A stretch of 64,000 nt of DNA. It comes from Holacanthus passer. Its lineage: Eukaryota > Chordata > Actinopteri > Pomacanthidae. Of this stretch, positions 49,201 to 58,015 are shown piece by piece. A program made the translations under genes and the position numbers. Below the pieces are notes generated by a model. The model did not search any database and was not told where the DNA came from. It was given only the letters and a program-made list of their open reading frames with translations. The stretch lies in assembly GCA_025331565.1 (NCBI GenBank), contig JAFREQ010000063.1:3094501-3158500 (forward strand), written 5' to 3'. Position 1 is the stretch's first letter. Each line of letters begins with the position of its first letter.

Positions 49201-51480
49201 AAGTGTAGATGTTTATCTCGTCCAGGATATATGGCCATGTCACCCAGACAAGCTGTTGAGACCTGAGATATATGGGCCTTTGTTTCATTTACAGAAACTA
49301 GCTGCATTCTGATGAAGCTGAAAGTCACAGGTTTAACTATCAAAACAGTCACATTTCATTCTTCTTGAGCAGGACACTTAACTGAGAGCAGATTTATGAG
49401 GCTGATACTGATATTGATATTTGAGAATTTACATGAACACAAACATTTTGATAAGGCCCTATAATTAAACAGTTGCTACATGTGTACTGCTCTGTGGTGG
49501 ACAAGCTGTATAATTGAGATAGGTTAACATTTAATTAACATTTGCAATCTGCAATTCCTTGTAACTTATCGACATATTCACCAATAGCGATTAATCTGGG
49601 ATAAATGTCAGCCCGACCGACTAATTGGTCCAATTCTACAATAACCTCAATCTTTAAAGTGGCTCATACAATGTGCAGAAATCTTGTCTTATGTACTTTT
49701 TGATGGTTATATTAGTTTTGTCTGATCTCCCAAATGACAATTTTAGAATAGAGTTCTGCAGCACTCGCATAGTAAATATCTTTGGTCCAAACTCACTCTT
49801 AACACATTTAAACAAACTGTCTGCATATTCAATCAATTAAGTCTTGGATCCAATTACATTACATTCACTTTAGCTAAAGTGCAGATTGTCCCTCTGTTTT
49901 TTCCTACTGAACAAAAATGTGTGGTTAGATTTATAAATAAATTAGATATGTATCAGTATCGGCCTCTAAGATTCATATTTGGATTTGTCTCCATTACATA
50001 GTTTGTCCACCAGAAAGTACATTTTTCAACTGTAAAACTCATCTAGCACGTATCTTTGTCACAATTCCATTAAAAACATTGATTTAAGAGATTCTTATGA
50101 AAAATGCTTGTGTTTATCTAAGAAAAAATAATCGTTTTTAAAATCATTATCAGATTTTAAAAACTTTTGTCACACTGAGATTTTTTTTTTTTTAATAATT
50201 CAGTGCTACATATTTTCCAAAAAGGCCAAGATTCTTGTAACTATTTTAATATTAATTTGGAATTATTTTCTGAAAATTGGTCAATGGAGACTGTGGCAGA
50301 AACGCTCCCACCAGCCTCCCTGTATATTCTGAGCAATGTCTTTATTCTGCTGCTGCTGTTAAATGGAAAATGTCGCTCTCTATATCATGGGTAGAATCGT
50401 TTTATATCTTTGTGTTGGTATTTAATATTCATGCCGTCCTGTGTCATTTATCTACAGGTAATTCCTCAAGCCAGTGTGGGAGAAGTACATCACGCCATCC
50501 GCACAACTTTCCAGAGGGTCAACGACTTCTTCATTCCTCCAACCAACCTCATCATTACTCACGTGAGGTAAAACAGCGCACACACACACACACACACTCA
50601 GCCACCTCTGACCTTAAAACACAGCCGACCTCATCGCTCGCTCGTCACGGCCGTCCTTCTCAAGCGAAGGAGAAAAGAGCAAATGAGAATTCTAATGAGA
50701 ATCTCGATGTGTGTTAATCACTGCTCCCCAAAATCTAGAAAGGCTATTAACCTTTCCTTTGAACTTTGTCGATTTAGGTTTGCCTTCGTCTTCCTCAAAA
50801 ACGAACCTGCGGTGCACAAGATCGACCTGGAGACCTTTCACCGCGTCAAGACCATCAGCCTGAAGAACTACAGCTGCGTACCAGCCAGCATGGCCTACAC
50901 GCACCTGAGCGGTTTCTACTTCATCCAATGCCAGAGCAAGAGCCACCCGCAAGCCCCGTCCCAGCTCCTCATCGACAGCGTGACGGACGCAGTGATCGGT
51001 CCAAACCTAAACGTCACAGGGCAGCCTTTCGTGTCGCCGGACGGCCGCTACATTGTGACACCTGACCCGCAGAGCTCAAAGCTCATAGTACAGACAGTGT
51101 CATTCCAGGGGGAGCTGGGTCTGAACCAGGAACTGGACGAGCCCGTAGCTGTCTCCGATCTGGCTTTCCAGCCTTCCTTCACAGAGTCCAACCAGCATGT
51201 GGTTGTGGCCACCTCAGGCTCAGGCACGGACCTGCTATTTGCCGATCTGTCCTCGGGCCGCACCGAGGTTCTCCGGAGCCTGAAGGAGCCCCTGGCCCCC
51301 CAAGCCTGGCCCTGGGGAGGCCCCAACAGAGTGGTGGTCTCCAGCGGCTTGTTCGGACAGTACCTGGTGACGCCGTCAGCCGAGTCCCTCTTTGTCCTGA
51401 ACGGCAAACAGAGAACGCCGCACTGCGAGGTGTCAGACATCAAGAGCGGGAACACAGTTGTCTGGGTCGGCGAGGTATGA
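22041..51480 (+). CDS. fstl4: fstl4-like gene, 3' portion: ten joined coding exons
   Basis: The product is a follistatin-like 4 protein, a secreted or extracellular glycoprotein of the SPARC/follistatin-related group (family knowledge). The exons are 22041-22207, 27102-27222, 30288-30449, 34240-34374, 35234-35260, 37982-38100, 40118-40267, 44958-45065, 50458-50567 and 50778-51480. Every intron is GT-AG and phases match, giving 599 complete codons and a TGA. Residues 1-95 form an I-set Ig domain (Cys27, Trp39, Cys78). Residues 96-190 form a second (Cys119, Trp131, Cys170 within DTGAYTC). Residues 195-599 are the C-terminal family region. NxS/T sequons occur in GNYSC, ANGSE, KNYSC and NVTGQ. 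Known family members are about 840 residues, so roughly 240 N-terminal residues (signal peptide, Kazal module, EF hands) must lie upstream. The endings VHKIDLET, FIPPTNLII and VVWVGEV fit FSTL4 better than FSTL5 from memory. The family is sure; the paralogue is probable. Confidence 0.88.
22480..22800 (+). repeat. dispersed repeat copy 1 (pair with 32125)
   Basis: It shares GTGTTAGCAAACA, GAATGTAAATC, TTAGCTGCTGAATG and CTCTTCACC with the copy at 32125-32425, in the same orientation and order. The family is not named. Confidence 0.6.
24245..24345 (+). repeat. retroposon 3'-tail-like repeat with TTGAA end
   Basis: CTAGACCTGCTGTATATGAA, TTGTGATTTAGCGCTATATA and the closing AATTGAATTGAATTG match the 3' end of a very common fish retroposon. 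No body of the element is present. Confidence 0.6.
24408..24525 (+). repeat. common fish repeat with CATC lead
   Basis: CCATCCATCC is followed by GGGGGGGCTGGAGCCGATCC and GAGAGGCGGGGTACACC, a combination repeated widely in fish genomes. Family name not assigned. Confidence 0.6.
25685..26075 (+). mobile_element. DNA-transposon-derived fragment abundant in teleosts
   Basis: It begins with CCCCAATTCCAAAAAAGTTG and contains a second AAGTTGGGACAGG, CACCTGTTTGGATCATTCCA and ACTCAGTCGTTCACCAGCAA, words I know from a widespread fish DNA transposon. The family name is not certain. Similarity fades after about 26075, so it is truncated and codes for nothing. Confidence 0.65.
26805..27100 (+). repeat. 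long pyrimidine-rich tract before exon at 27102
   Basis: Nearly 300 bp dominated by C and T with TCCTCTTCTTCC-type words, ending in the splice acceptor. It is far longer than a normal polypyrimidine tract. Confidence 0.8.
27102..27222 (+). CDS. fstl4: fstl4 exon: second half of Ig domain 1
   Basis: The exon is 121 nt, entering in phase 0 with DFGDDGSLYI and leaving with one base of a Val codon. It carries the F-strand cysteine in the GNYSC motif, which is also an N-glycosylation sequon. The acceptor is GTTACAG, preceded by an unusually long pyrimidine tract. The donor is GTCAGT. A GT two codons earlier (CAG/gtgaat) was considered, but only the chosen donor keeps frame with the next exon. Confidence 0.92.
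28030..28175 (+). repeat. SINE-like copy
   Basis: It has a B-box-like GGGTTGGATTCTGGCC, then TGCACGTCATCCCCTGTC and a tail AATAAAGCAGAAAATGTCC, the layout of a fish SINE-like repeat. Confidence 0.5.
29420..29740 (+). mobile_element. MITE copy with nested retroposon tail
   Basis: It shares the AAGTAAAAGTC, TAATATGAGTATTTGT, GATGCATT and AGCTGCTGGAGGTGGAG words with the teleost MITE family seen at 59372-59916. It continues to CAGTGGTTCCCAACC, a common neighbouring motif of this repeat. The sequence 29577-29630 (CCCACTGAGGGACAG, then ATCTTATCTTATT) looks like the 3' tail of an L2-type LINE or its SINE partner inserted within it. Confidence 0.6.
30288..30449 (+). CDS. fstl4: fstl4 exon: first half of Ig domain 2
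   Basis: The exon is 162 nt. It completes the split Val codon and reads VPPVILVYPET onward, with the Ig cysteine in LHCHADG and the tryptophan in LLWLKNG. It ends with one base of an Ala codon after KQLSLI. The acceptor is CGTCCAG and the donor GTGAGG. GC content is visibly higher than in the flanking intron. Confidence 0.93.
30450..34239 (+). other. fstl4 intron (3790 bp) within Ig domain 2
   Basis: GT-AG intron. The only repeat recognised is the second copy of a dispersed element at about 32125-32425. The stretch 30820-31600 contains several short open frames on both strands without family resemblance. Confidence 0.85.
32125..32425 (+). repeat. dispersed repeat copy 2 (pair with 22480)
   Basis: Same order of words as copy 1: GTGTTAGCAAACAG, AAATGTAAGTC, TTAGCTGCTAAATG. 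Considerable divergence shows that it is old. Confidence 0.6.
34240..34374 (+). CDS. fstl4: fstl4 exon: second half of Ig domain 2 and linker
   Basis: The exon is 135 nt. It reads ANGSELFIGSV, then YEDTGAYTCIAKNE, the diagnostic DxGxYxC signature of I-set domains, then the linker VGVDEDISSLFVEDSAKKT. It ends with the first base of a Leu codon. The acceptor is CTTGTAG and the donor a consensus GTAAGT. The ANGS sequon could be glycosylated. Confidence 0.94.
34375..35233 (+). other. fstl4 intron (859 bp) before the microexon
   Basis: GT-AG intron with T-runs near 34459-34480 and 34698-34709. The acceptor is preceded by a pyrimidine tract TCTTTTCCTCTCTTTTCC. No other feature is seen. Confidence 0.88.
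35234..35260 (+). CDS. fstl4: fstl4 27-nt microexon
   Basis: Only 27 nt lie between the acceptor CTCTGCAG and the donor GTAATA. It encodes LANILWREE plus the first base of Gly. It was identified because the adjoining exons end and begin in matching phases and the FSTL4/5 family carries this LANILWREEG stretch at this point. Its length is a multiple of three, so skipping would keep frame and remove nine residues between Ig domain 2 and the C-terminal region. Confidence 0.9.
35261..37981 (+). other. fstl4 intron (2721 bp) after the microexon
   Basis: GT-AG intron with a weak GTAATA donor. It contains a perfect CTCF core match at 35345-35358 (minus strand) and a T-run at 37920-37932 shortly before the acceptor. 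No exon or known repeat was recognised in the remainder. Confidence 0.87.
35345..35358 (-). promoter_or_regulatory. perfect CTCF core motif match
   Basis: On the minus strand the sequence reads CCAGCAGGGGGCGC, which fits every position of the core consensus CCASYAGRKGGCRS. It sits 85 bp after the 27-nt microexon. Binding is not shown by sequence alone. Confidence 0.55.
37982..38100 (+). CDS. fstl4: fstl4 exon: start of C-terminal region
   Basis: The exon is 119 nt. It completes the Gly codon and reads LSVGNMFYVFSDEGITVL, then SECEIRRHMKR, ending in phase 0 at VATY. The acceptor is CTTCCAG and the donor GTAAGT. It opens the repetitive beta-strand-like C-terminal region that follows the Ig pair in FSTL4 and FSTL5; no finer function can be read from it. 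Confidence 0.9.
38464..38488 (+). repeat. CCAT tetranucleotide repeat
   Basis: Six tandem CCAT units. Confidence 0.9.
39181..39236 (-). repeat. L2/SINE 3' tail, reverse orientation
   Basis: ATAAGATAAGATAAGATATT followed by CCTTTATTCGTCCC and GGGAAATTCAC is the reverse complement of a retroposon 3' tail also seen at 29577-29630. Confidence 0.6.
39460..39680 (+). repeat. degraded copy of hAT-type fish repeat
   Basis: It follows the order seen in the 54940-56290 cluster: GTGAG-ATTTG, a T-rich part, TGTCATGACATTTTAAG, then ATCAATAATTGCAGCTCTAA at the end. Confidence 0.4.
39747..39845 (+). repeat. SINE-like fragment
   Basis: GGTCTAAGGGCTGAGATGCG is followed by TTTCCTGTCTGC and AAATGCCCTCAAAAAAG, similar in plan to the 28030-28175 copy but shortened. 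Confidence 0.35.
40118..40267 (+). CDS. fstl4: fstl4 exon: C-terminal region, part 2
   Basis: The exon is exactly 50 codons, phase 0 at both ends. It begins EEMCPKSEG and includes CVWSSAVNIRDKYIYV and the hydrophobic strand LLVVDIQAQKVVQ, characteristic of FSTL4/5. The acceptor is TTCCCAG. The donor GTGGGT is weaker than its neighbours. Two cysteines (CPKSEGVSPQHC) could form a local disulphide. Confidence 0.92.
40268..44957 (+). other. fstl4 intron (4690 bp)
   Basis: GT-AG intron. It contains an 11-bp perfect inverted repeat at 40456-40489, purine-rich sequence near 41560-41640, pyrimidine-rich sequence near 42040-42200, and an A-run around 44570-44582. No exon is evident. Confidence 0.87.
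44958..45065 (+). CDS. fstl4: fstl4 exon: C-terminal region, part 3
   Basis: The exon is 36 codons, phase 0 at both ends. It reads AVATDPFPVKMLYDKSHD, then QVWVLTWGDM, ending HPTLQ. The acceptor is TTCTAG and the donor GTGAGT. The YDKSHDQVWVL stretch is a strong family signature. Phase-0 symmetry means this exon could be skipped without a frameshift. Confidence 0.93.
45066..50457 (+). other. fstl4 intron (5392 bp), largest between supported exons
   Basis: GT-AG intron. It includes GT-rich sequence near 45950-45966 and 47128-47220, and an A-run followed by GA at 48156-48176. Open frames such as 47126-47587 are low-complexity and not credible exons. Confidence 0.87.
50458..50567 (+). CDS. fstl4: fstl4 exon: C-terminal region, part 4
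   Basis: The exon is 110 nt. It reads VIPQASVGEVHHAIRTTF, then VNDFFIPPTNLIITHV, and ends with two bases of an Arg codon. The acceptor is CTACAG and the donor GTAAAA, followed within about 12 bp by a CA dinucleotide repeat. FIPPTNLII favours FSTL4 over FSTL5, as far as I recall the two. Confidence 0.91.
50568..50777 (+). other. fstl4 last intron (210 bp)
   Basis: The shortest intron in the window, GT-AG, splitting an Arg codon. It starts with a CA dinucleotide repeat at 50579-50597. Its acceptor is GATTTAG, preceded by a short pyrimidine stretch. Confidence 0.9.
50579..50597 (+). repeat. CA dinucleotide repeat beside splice donor
   Basis: About nine CA units beginning 12 bp after the 3' end of the 50458-50567 exon. 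CA-rich intronic repeats are known binding sites for hnRNP L; an effect here is inference. Confidence 0.85.
50778..51480 (+). CDS. fstl4: fstl4 terminal coding exon with stop
   Basis: The exon is 703 nt, completing Arg and encoding 233 further residues before TGA at 51478-51480. It contains HKIDLETFHRVKTISLK, VTDAVIGP, TGQPFVSPDGRY, SDLAFQPSFTESNQ, SSGLFGQYL and the terminal VVWVGEV. It is much richer in GC and CpG than anything else in the window. The open frame continues upstream to 50683, but the acceptor GATTTAG at 50777 and the phase of the preceding exon fix the start. Confidence 0.95.
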
Positions 51481-51576
51481 GTAAAAAAGAAAAAAAAAAA
51501 AACAACAGAGCAGGAGACGTAGGATTAGGGAGAGACGTAAACGGTAAAAAAGGAAAGATCAGGCCAAATTACCTAT

Positions 51577-51582
51577 AATAAA
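51577..51582 (+). terminator. candidate proximal polyadenylation signal AATAAA
   Basis: A canonical hexamer just downstream of the fstl4 stop codon, followed by TTATGTG and GTTGTGG, which could serve as GU-rich downstream elements. It would give an unusually short 3' UTR, so a distal site may also be used. Confidence 0.4.
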
Positions 51583-54254
51583 GATTTATGTGAACATAAG
51601 TTGTGGACTCAACCCTGGGACTGAGCAAGAGGGATACATGCCTGGGTTTATTGTAACAAAAGTACACTTAAAAATAGAGTAATTGAGAAAACATTAAGAA
51701 ACCCTGTTGTGATATTTCTATTGGGAGAAAGTGTCAATGCCGTTCAGTGCAACAGTGATCTATGTGCACTTAACTATACAGAATTGTACATTATTGCACT
51801 TCCTTCCATGTTATCACAGCAAATAGGTACCTGAAGAGGGTTATTAACGAACTATGAACTATGCACAATGCTCACTTTTTTTAGAGTAAAAAGCTTTCCG
51901 ATTTTGTTTATCTCAACAATGTTTGTCGTTTTCACCAGTGCTGCATATAATCACCACAAACTGTCCGTCTGTCCTGTCTGCCTTTAGTGTCTGTGTGTTC
52001 TGAGTCCGTTTAAAAGCTACCAACCCATCTGTTTACTCGCCTTTGTCATGGTATTGTACTGTATCCTCCCTCTGAGAGCTTTCATTCTCCTCATGCCGGC
52101 AGAGGTTGGCTGTATGCACACGTGTAATACCCTCTATTTACATTGTCTATCCAAAGAGCCCGATTGGTCCATTAGCCGTCAACAATGGATGTTTCGCTCG
52201 CGGAGGGAGCCTAACCAGAAATGAGCAGTACATCTTGTGGTCCCTTGCAACAGTATAATCTGTCCCCCCGCTGTCTCTCACATTTATTCTGTACCTGCAG
52301 CACAACTCTGTGCTGTGGAGCCTGAAAATGCCACTTAGCAGATTCCCTCAGGGTAATGACTCCGGTTTACGCTGACCCACATGCTGAGGCCGTGCCAAAA
52401 GTGGCATCAACTCCGCTATCTGACCGGCTGTGAGCATTTGTACATCCTCCCAGAGAGCCGTGCGTCGAGATCAAACTCCGAGGCAGGTAGACCGCGCTCG
52501 ACAGGTGGTAATTATTCAGCTTTTCTTACAGGACTCCAACACTAAGAGAATATATTTTTATTAGTTTCTGTCTATCAGCCACATGTGCACGAGAAAAAGT
52601 AGGGATCCATTTTTACAAGCATTAGCAATACATACTGTTTCAGACGTTTGTCCTATTTCCAGGAATACGACCTGTTGATTGTTAAACTACTAAAATGACA
52701 GTAATTGCACAGGTTTCTTCATCATCATTATTACTATTATTAAAAATACAGCGTGTGTACCTACTTTAGAAAAACCTGGTATTATCTGTCACGAGGCAGT
52801 AACCGAACAAACACCAGCAACTCTTCGTCCATCGAAACAGCAATTTTTTTCTCTCTGTGGTTGAACTGCTGAACATCGTCTGTGTAATTTGCTTTTGCCA
52901 TTTGCCCTAATCATCATAATGATGATCCATTAGCAGCAAAGACAGCGCCGCTGCTTCTCCACATTTGTAACACCGTTATCAGAAATCACTGGAACTATAG
53001 TGTCTCTTAAACATTCCTGCCTCTTGACAGTAGTGCCGATGTCTGCAGCTCTGACAGCAACACATTTTATGGCTCTTAGATGTTGGGCTGAAATGGGTGC
53101 CAGTCTTGAGGGCAATGGCTTTTTCTTTCTTTCTGTTTTTCTCTTTATGCTGCACAACCTCTCTCTGTGCCTCCCAGCCTCAAACTGCAGCTACAAAATG
53201 AATGTCCTCTAATATTCAGCTGTCCGACATGTTTTTGTTTTCTCATTACACATTATGAAATTAATCAGGAGCTATTTTTCAGTGAACTGATTCCCATTGC
53301 AGCCAAAAAATTGTATTCTCCCTAAATATACGTTTTAATAATTCTTATTTTTATAAGCTTGCTACTAATTTAAAAAGCTTCTTGACATTACCTGGATGAG
53401 AATTAATGACCTGCATACTTAGAATAACTAATACTAATTGTATTTGCTCAGTTCTACAAATAGTCGGCCCCCTGAGCGTTTTTTTCGTGGGCAAAAAACA
53501 GCTAGAAGCAAAATAGACAATATTCCAGAACAAAAACAACGTCAACTTGCTGTTAAATCAACTAAAAATGGTAGTTTATAGAAACAGTTGTACTAATTCT
53601 CAACCCCTGCATGAAAAGAGGAAACATTTTCTCTTGTACATCCGGTCACGGGACAAATACTCACAGCCTTCAGGATTTTGCAGTTGCTGACCTTTTTTTG
53701 CATGTCAAACAGATTAAACTAATATTTATCTGACGGCCGTCCACAGACCAGGAGTCCAACATTAGGGTGTATTTAAAGTCTGTCGGAGTCCTGTAAGAGC
53801 AGTGCACCACCTTAAATCCAGCCCAAGTCTTGTGACTGGAATCTTATCGTGTGTTTTTTTTGTTTTGTTTTGTTTTTCCCCGAAACAAACAGCAGCTCAA
53901 ATTAAATATTAATCATCTTCTCCTAATACGTAGTCGTGCCTGTAACTCCCAATGCAATGCAATGTGTAGGGTAGAAACCAAGCTGTGTAAGAAAAGACAA
54001 AAAAGTAAACACAGGAGTGAAGCAGATTCGTTGTTCTTGTTTGTGATTTAGGTATTTGCTGCTAATCTGCCATGAAAAATCCATTCTGGCATGAAAAAGC
54101 CTGTTTGATGAACTTTCTGAAGGCAATGACATAACGATAATGTTTCTTAGACCACTGTTGCACTGAGGAGAGAAATATAATACCTGACATATATTTATGT
54201 TTATTGGATGGACATTTGTCAAATTGGTAGCCCAGTTTTCTCACTGTGTCGATG

Positions 54255-54275
54255 AAAAAAAAAAAAAAAAAAAAA
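54255..54275 (+). repeat. A homopolymer
   Basis: A run of about 21 A downstream of fstl4; could be assembly- or polymerase-prone. Confidence 0.85.
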
Positions 54276-54939
54276 GAATCTTACTGTTAAAAATATTCCG
54301 GCTCTGATACTTCCTAAAGTCACGATCCCATCCAAAGTCACTCCCCAACGGCTCTAAACGAGTAATCTAACCGAGACATGCATGTAATGAAAATAGATCT
54401 TCGACATGACGATCATCGACCTCTCAGTGATCTCTCACAGTCACATACGGTTTACAGTCGCTTGTGAAAAAGTCACTTTCCTGCCCTCTCATCGTCACGT
54501 CTGTCAGCTTATCCCTTAAGGTCGATTCGGCAGTATGACATCGCTACTAGAGCCAAGGAGAGCAAGAACAAAGAGACTGCACCTGCGCTTGCTGATATAA
54601 CTACATTATTGGCTAGCTCATGTTGTTTTGTTTGGATCTACCTTCAGTGTCACATGACTATTTCCGTACCTCTCCTTTAACCCTCAAAGTAAGGGGCTGC
54701 AGAGCTGAACCGCTTGGTGTGATAGACATTGATAGCAACCACTGTTGTAGATAACATTGTTCATGTTTAGAACACGTTCAGACATGACAAAACTGACTGT
54801 ACAGTTTTCTTTATGCATTTTGTGTGTTCTGGTTTATGAGGGAATTGTTTTGTAAGAAAAAAACGAATTAAATATATTGTAAAAATCAGTCGTTTTGCAG
54901 TGTCTTAATACGTTAATAATTGCAGCTGATGATTGTTTT

Positions 54940-56290
54940 CAATCCTAATTAATTTGCAAATTACTTTTATAGTTTAGACATAATTTGAAAAAAAGCTGAT
55001 TAATTTCTCAACTGAGAAATATTCAGTCCGCTGTCATACACAACAAAGAAAAGCAGCAAATCCTCACAGCTGGAACCTGAGAATATTTTGCACTTGTTTG
55101 AAAAATGAAACTATTAATTAGTAGTTACTGTTTTGTTTTCTGTTCATCAATTGACTTGACCTTTTCAGCACTGACAAATTTAACAAACAATCCTCCGACA
55201 TGACGGCAACATGTATGAAAATAGAACTGAAACGAGTAGCTGATTGATTTAATTCCACAATTGTCATAAATTCTTAAGTCATTAATCAAGCAAAAATGTC
55301 AGGTTTCATTTTCACTAATTTGTTAATAATCACCAATTTGCAAATCTAGGTTTTAGTCGGACAAATCCAGTATTTTCGAGACGTCACCTTCAGTTCTGAG
55401 AAACTGTGATTGGCATTTTTCACCTTTTCTGACATTTCATAGACATTTAAATAACATTTATCACTAGTTGCTGTGGTGACGCTTAATTTCACAGGTCTGT
55501 AATCTCCTGTAATAATTTCCTGGAAAGTCTCCTAGAACGAATTATGTCATTTGGTGCTAATAACAGGAAAAGAACTGCTCCATTTAAACCCAAGTGTTCA
55601 TTCATTTTTCATTTCTAATTGGAAACTTGTGACTGAAACATTTCTGACATTTTACAGACCAAATGAATAATCAAGAAAATAACAAGCATGAATCACTAAT
55701 AAAAATAATCATTAGATGAAGCCTTAGTTCCAACAGTCTATGAATAATTCAAGACTACAACATGAAAAATATCCCCAACAGGCGGCCCAACTCCTGGACT
55801 GGTAACAAAACTTAGTGTATATGTGCCATTAGACATTACTGAAAACCAACAAGGTACAAAAAAGAAAAAAGACTTTGAACATGTTCAGTGAAAATGTTCA
55901 AAATTATTTCAGATGACAGAAAGTGATGGAGACAAAAGTGGGGTCAATTTTGAGGAACGTGAGCCGTCACAACACAAAAACACAACCACTGCTAATCGTC
56001 TCAAGTTATCACAATTCAAATTTGTAAAAAACTTAATTGCATCTGTCAAGTTTCAACAAATATATAATCTGTATTGAACAAGTCTCTTGAAATCAGAGCT
56101 GCAACAATTAGTTGATAGTTTTAAAGAAAGAATGGCAAAAAAATTTCTAGTTCCAGCTTCTAGAATATGTACTTTTTTTTTCTGGTTTCCTTAGTCTTGA
56201 ATACTTTGTGGCCTTGGGCTTCAGGAATTTGTGATTTTCTTACAATTTTCTGTCGACCAAGCTACTAGTGGATTAATCCAGAAAATAACA
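54940..56290. repeat. cluster of degraded copies of one dispersed repeat
   Basis: Several partial copies are seen in both orientations. Marks are AGCAGCAAATCCTCACAGCT (reverse) near 55052, CGTCACCTTCAGTTCTGAG with TCTGACATTTCATAGAC near 55382-55445, AATCATTAGATGAAGCC near 55708, and GCTGCAACAATTAGTTGATA with TTCCAGCTTCTAGAA near 56098-56165. The family is common in teleosts; all copies are non-coding. Confidence 0.5.
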
Positions 56291-57937
56291 GCAGCTGTGC
56301 TCGAAGTGTTCTGTAAGCCAGATTTCATGGTATTTAATCACATTCTTCAAACAAGGCCTCCAGAAACACGCAGCTACCACTCGTCAGTCCACCTTGAAAG
56401 TGTTATAGCCGACAAGGTCGGACAGAGTGACAATTTTAGCATCTGGAAAATTACTGGATATTTGCTCTGAGTCCCCGTCTGCGATGTGACATTCATCCCC
56501 CGTCCCTGCCCACGTCGTAGCCTCTGTCATTTATGGTCTCAGTCCGCTGATGAGCTGGCATCGAGCCGGCCTTCACTCCTGTATAACTTAATGTAATCTA
56601 TTGTCTTTCTGTGCTCAACACGCTCCCAACAATCCATGACCATTACTTACAACACGGCTCTACTGAGGGACGCTGTCAATACCCTCTCCATCAGTGTCAG
56701 TGTGACAGAAAGGGCTGAAAGAGAGAATAAAAGACTTCCTGGAGCCAAACATCGGTGAGGTAGGAGAATCTGATCACACAGACAATTAACATCCTGTTCA
56801 CGCCTGCTTCAATTTCCTATGAATCACAACAGAATGGAGAAAGGACGACGCCGGCCGTCATCCAGTCTGTAAAGCCTCCTGACTTATTTGTGAACAAATG
56901 AGACCACAACATGTTCACACCTCAAGTCATCATATCCACATCTTAACTGCTGCAAATAAAGTCATTTTTCACAATCTAAAACCAATATGAGCCGACAGCA
57001 ACGCCGAACAGATGTCGTCACTGCAGCCTTAATCATTTCAACCACACTTCATAGACGAGTTGTGACTCAGTGAATGTAAAACACAGATCGAGTTGGTGGC
57101 TGCTTTTCTTTGCCTCGTTGCACTGACAACAAAACTTTGAGGGAAATTCCCACATTTACACTCATTTCAAGTGTCTTGTATCCAGATAAAGATAAGATTT
57201 AATGTTTATATGTGTCTCTGTTGAATTCATCTTGGTTTTTCTGGGCTACAGGAAAATCATGGTCAGCCTGCATCTGAAACTGTTTGAAAACTGCCAAAAA
57301 AAAGCAAGACAAATAATAGCTTCTAGACTTGAGCAGTTTAGCTACAACAGCAACACAACTTCCCATAAACTAACACAAACACATGGGTGAATCACATTTA
57401 TGGACGACGAGCAAGACAAAAGTTCATTACTTCATTGACTCTAACTAACGTTTCCATCTCTGATATAGATCATTCAGAGGTCAAACATATTTTGAAATCG
57501 TTTGAATGTCACGGTTCATTTCAGTTATCTGAACTTGTTTCCTCACAGTTTACTGGTGTAGTTATAGTTGGAAGAAGTAAAGATTACATATGTATCTTGG
57601 ATGCATTAATACATTTTTGTGTTTACCTGCAGATGGAAATTGGCCAGTAGCTAAATATGGAACAATACATCTGTTTGTATGAGATTCATTTTCATTTCTG
57701 TTAATGGGCAATCACCTTTGAGAAATTAGTAAGATAAACTGGAATCTCAAGTGCACTAACAGCATCTGATTCACCCGAGACGAATAACTGAGTGTAAATG
57801 AAGATATTCATGATTACACATGTGATTAATAGTGATAAAATGTTACATGGTCATCAAACAACCTAGAAATAGATGTGTCAAAGTTTTTTTTAAGAAAGGC
57901 AGTCAGACTGGTGATGGGATGTTAAAGCAATCATGAA

Positions 57938-58015
57938 TGTAACTAAGTAAATTTACTCAAGCGACTAAGTATAATTTAAAGGTACTTATAACTCTATACT
58001 TCTATTTCATTACAT
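57938..58015 (-). mobile_element. fragment of the same MITE family, reverse orientation
   Basis: The stretch TGTAACTAAGTAAATTTACT and following bases is the reverse complement of the 3' end of the 59372-59916 family (ACTTGAGTAAATG). Only the terminal part is recognisable; the other end is lost or diverged. Confidence 0.5.

Larger units (their letters stand above)
51481..54900 (+). other. fstl4 3' UTR, extent uncertain, and flanking sequence
   Basis: The sequence after the stop has no further credible coding frame. A canonical AATAAA lies at 51577-51582, about 97 bases after the stop. A variant ATTAAA at 54867-54872 is followed by T/G-rich sequence and would fit a longer UTR of about 3.4 kb. 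Which is used cannot be decided without transcript data. An A-run of about 21 bases lies at 54255-54275. Confidence 0.45.

Noticed and set aside
50683..50777. Terminal exon starting at the ATG at 50683
   Set aside because: The preceding exon ends in phase 2 and joins exactly at 50778; residues before FAFVFLKNEP are intronic.
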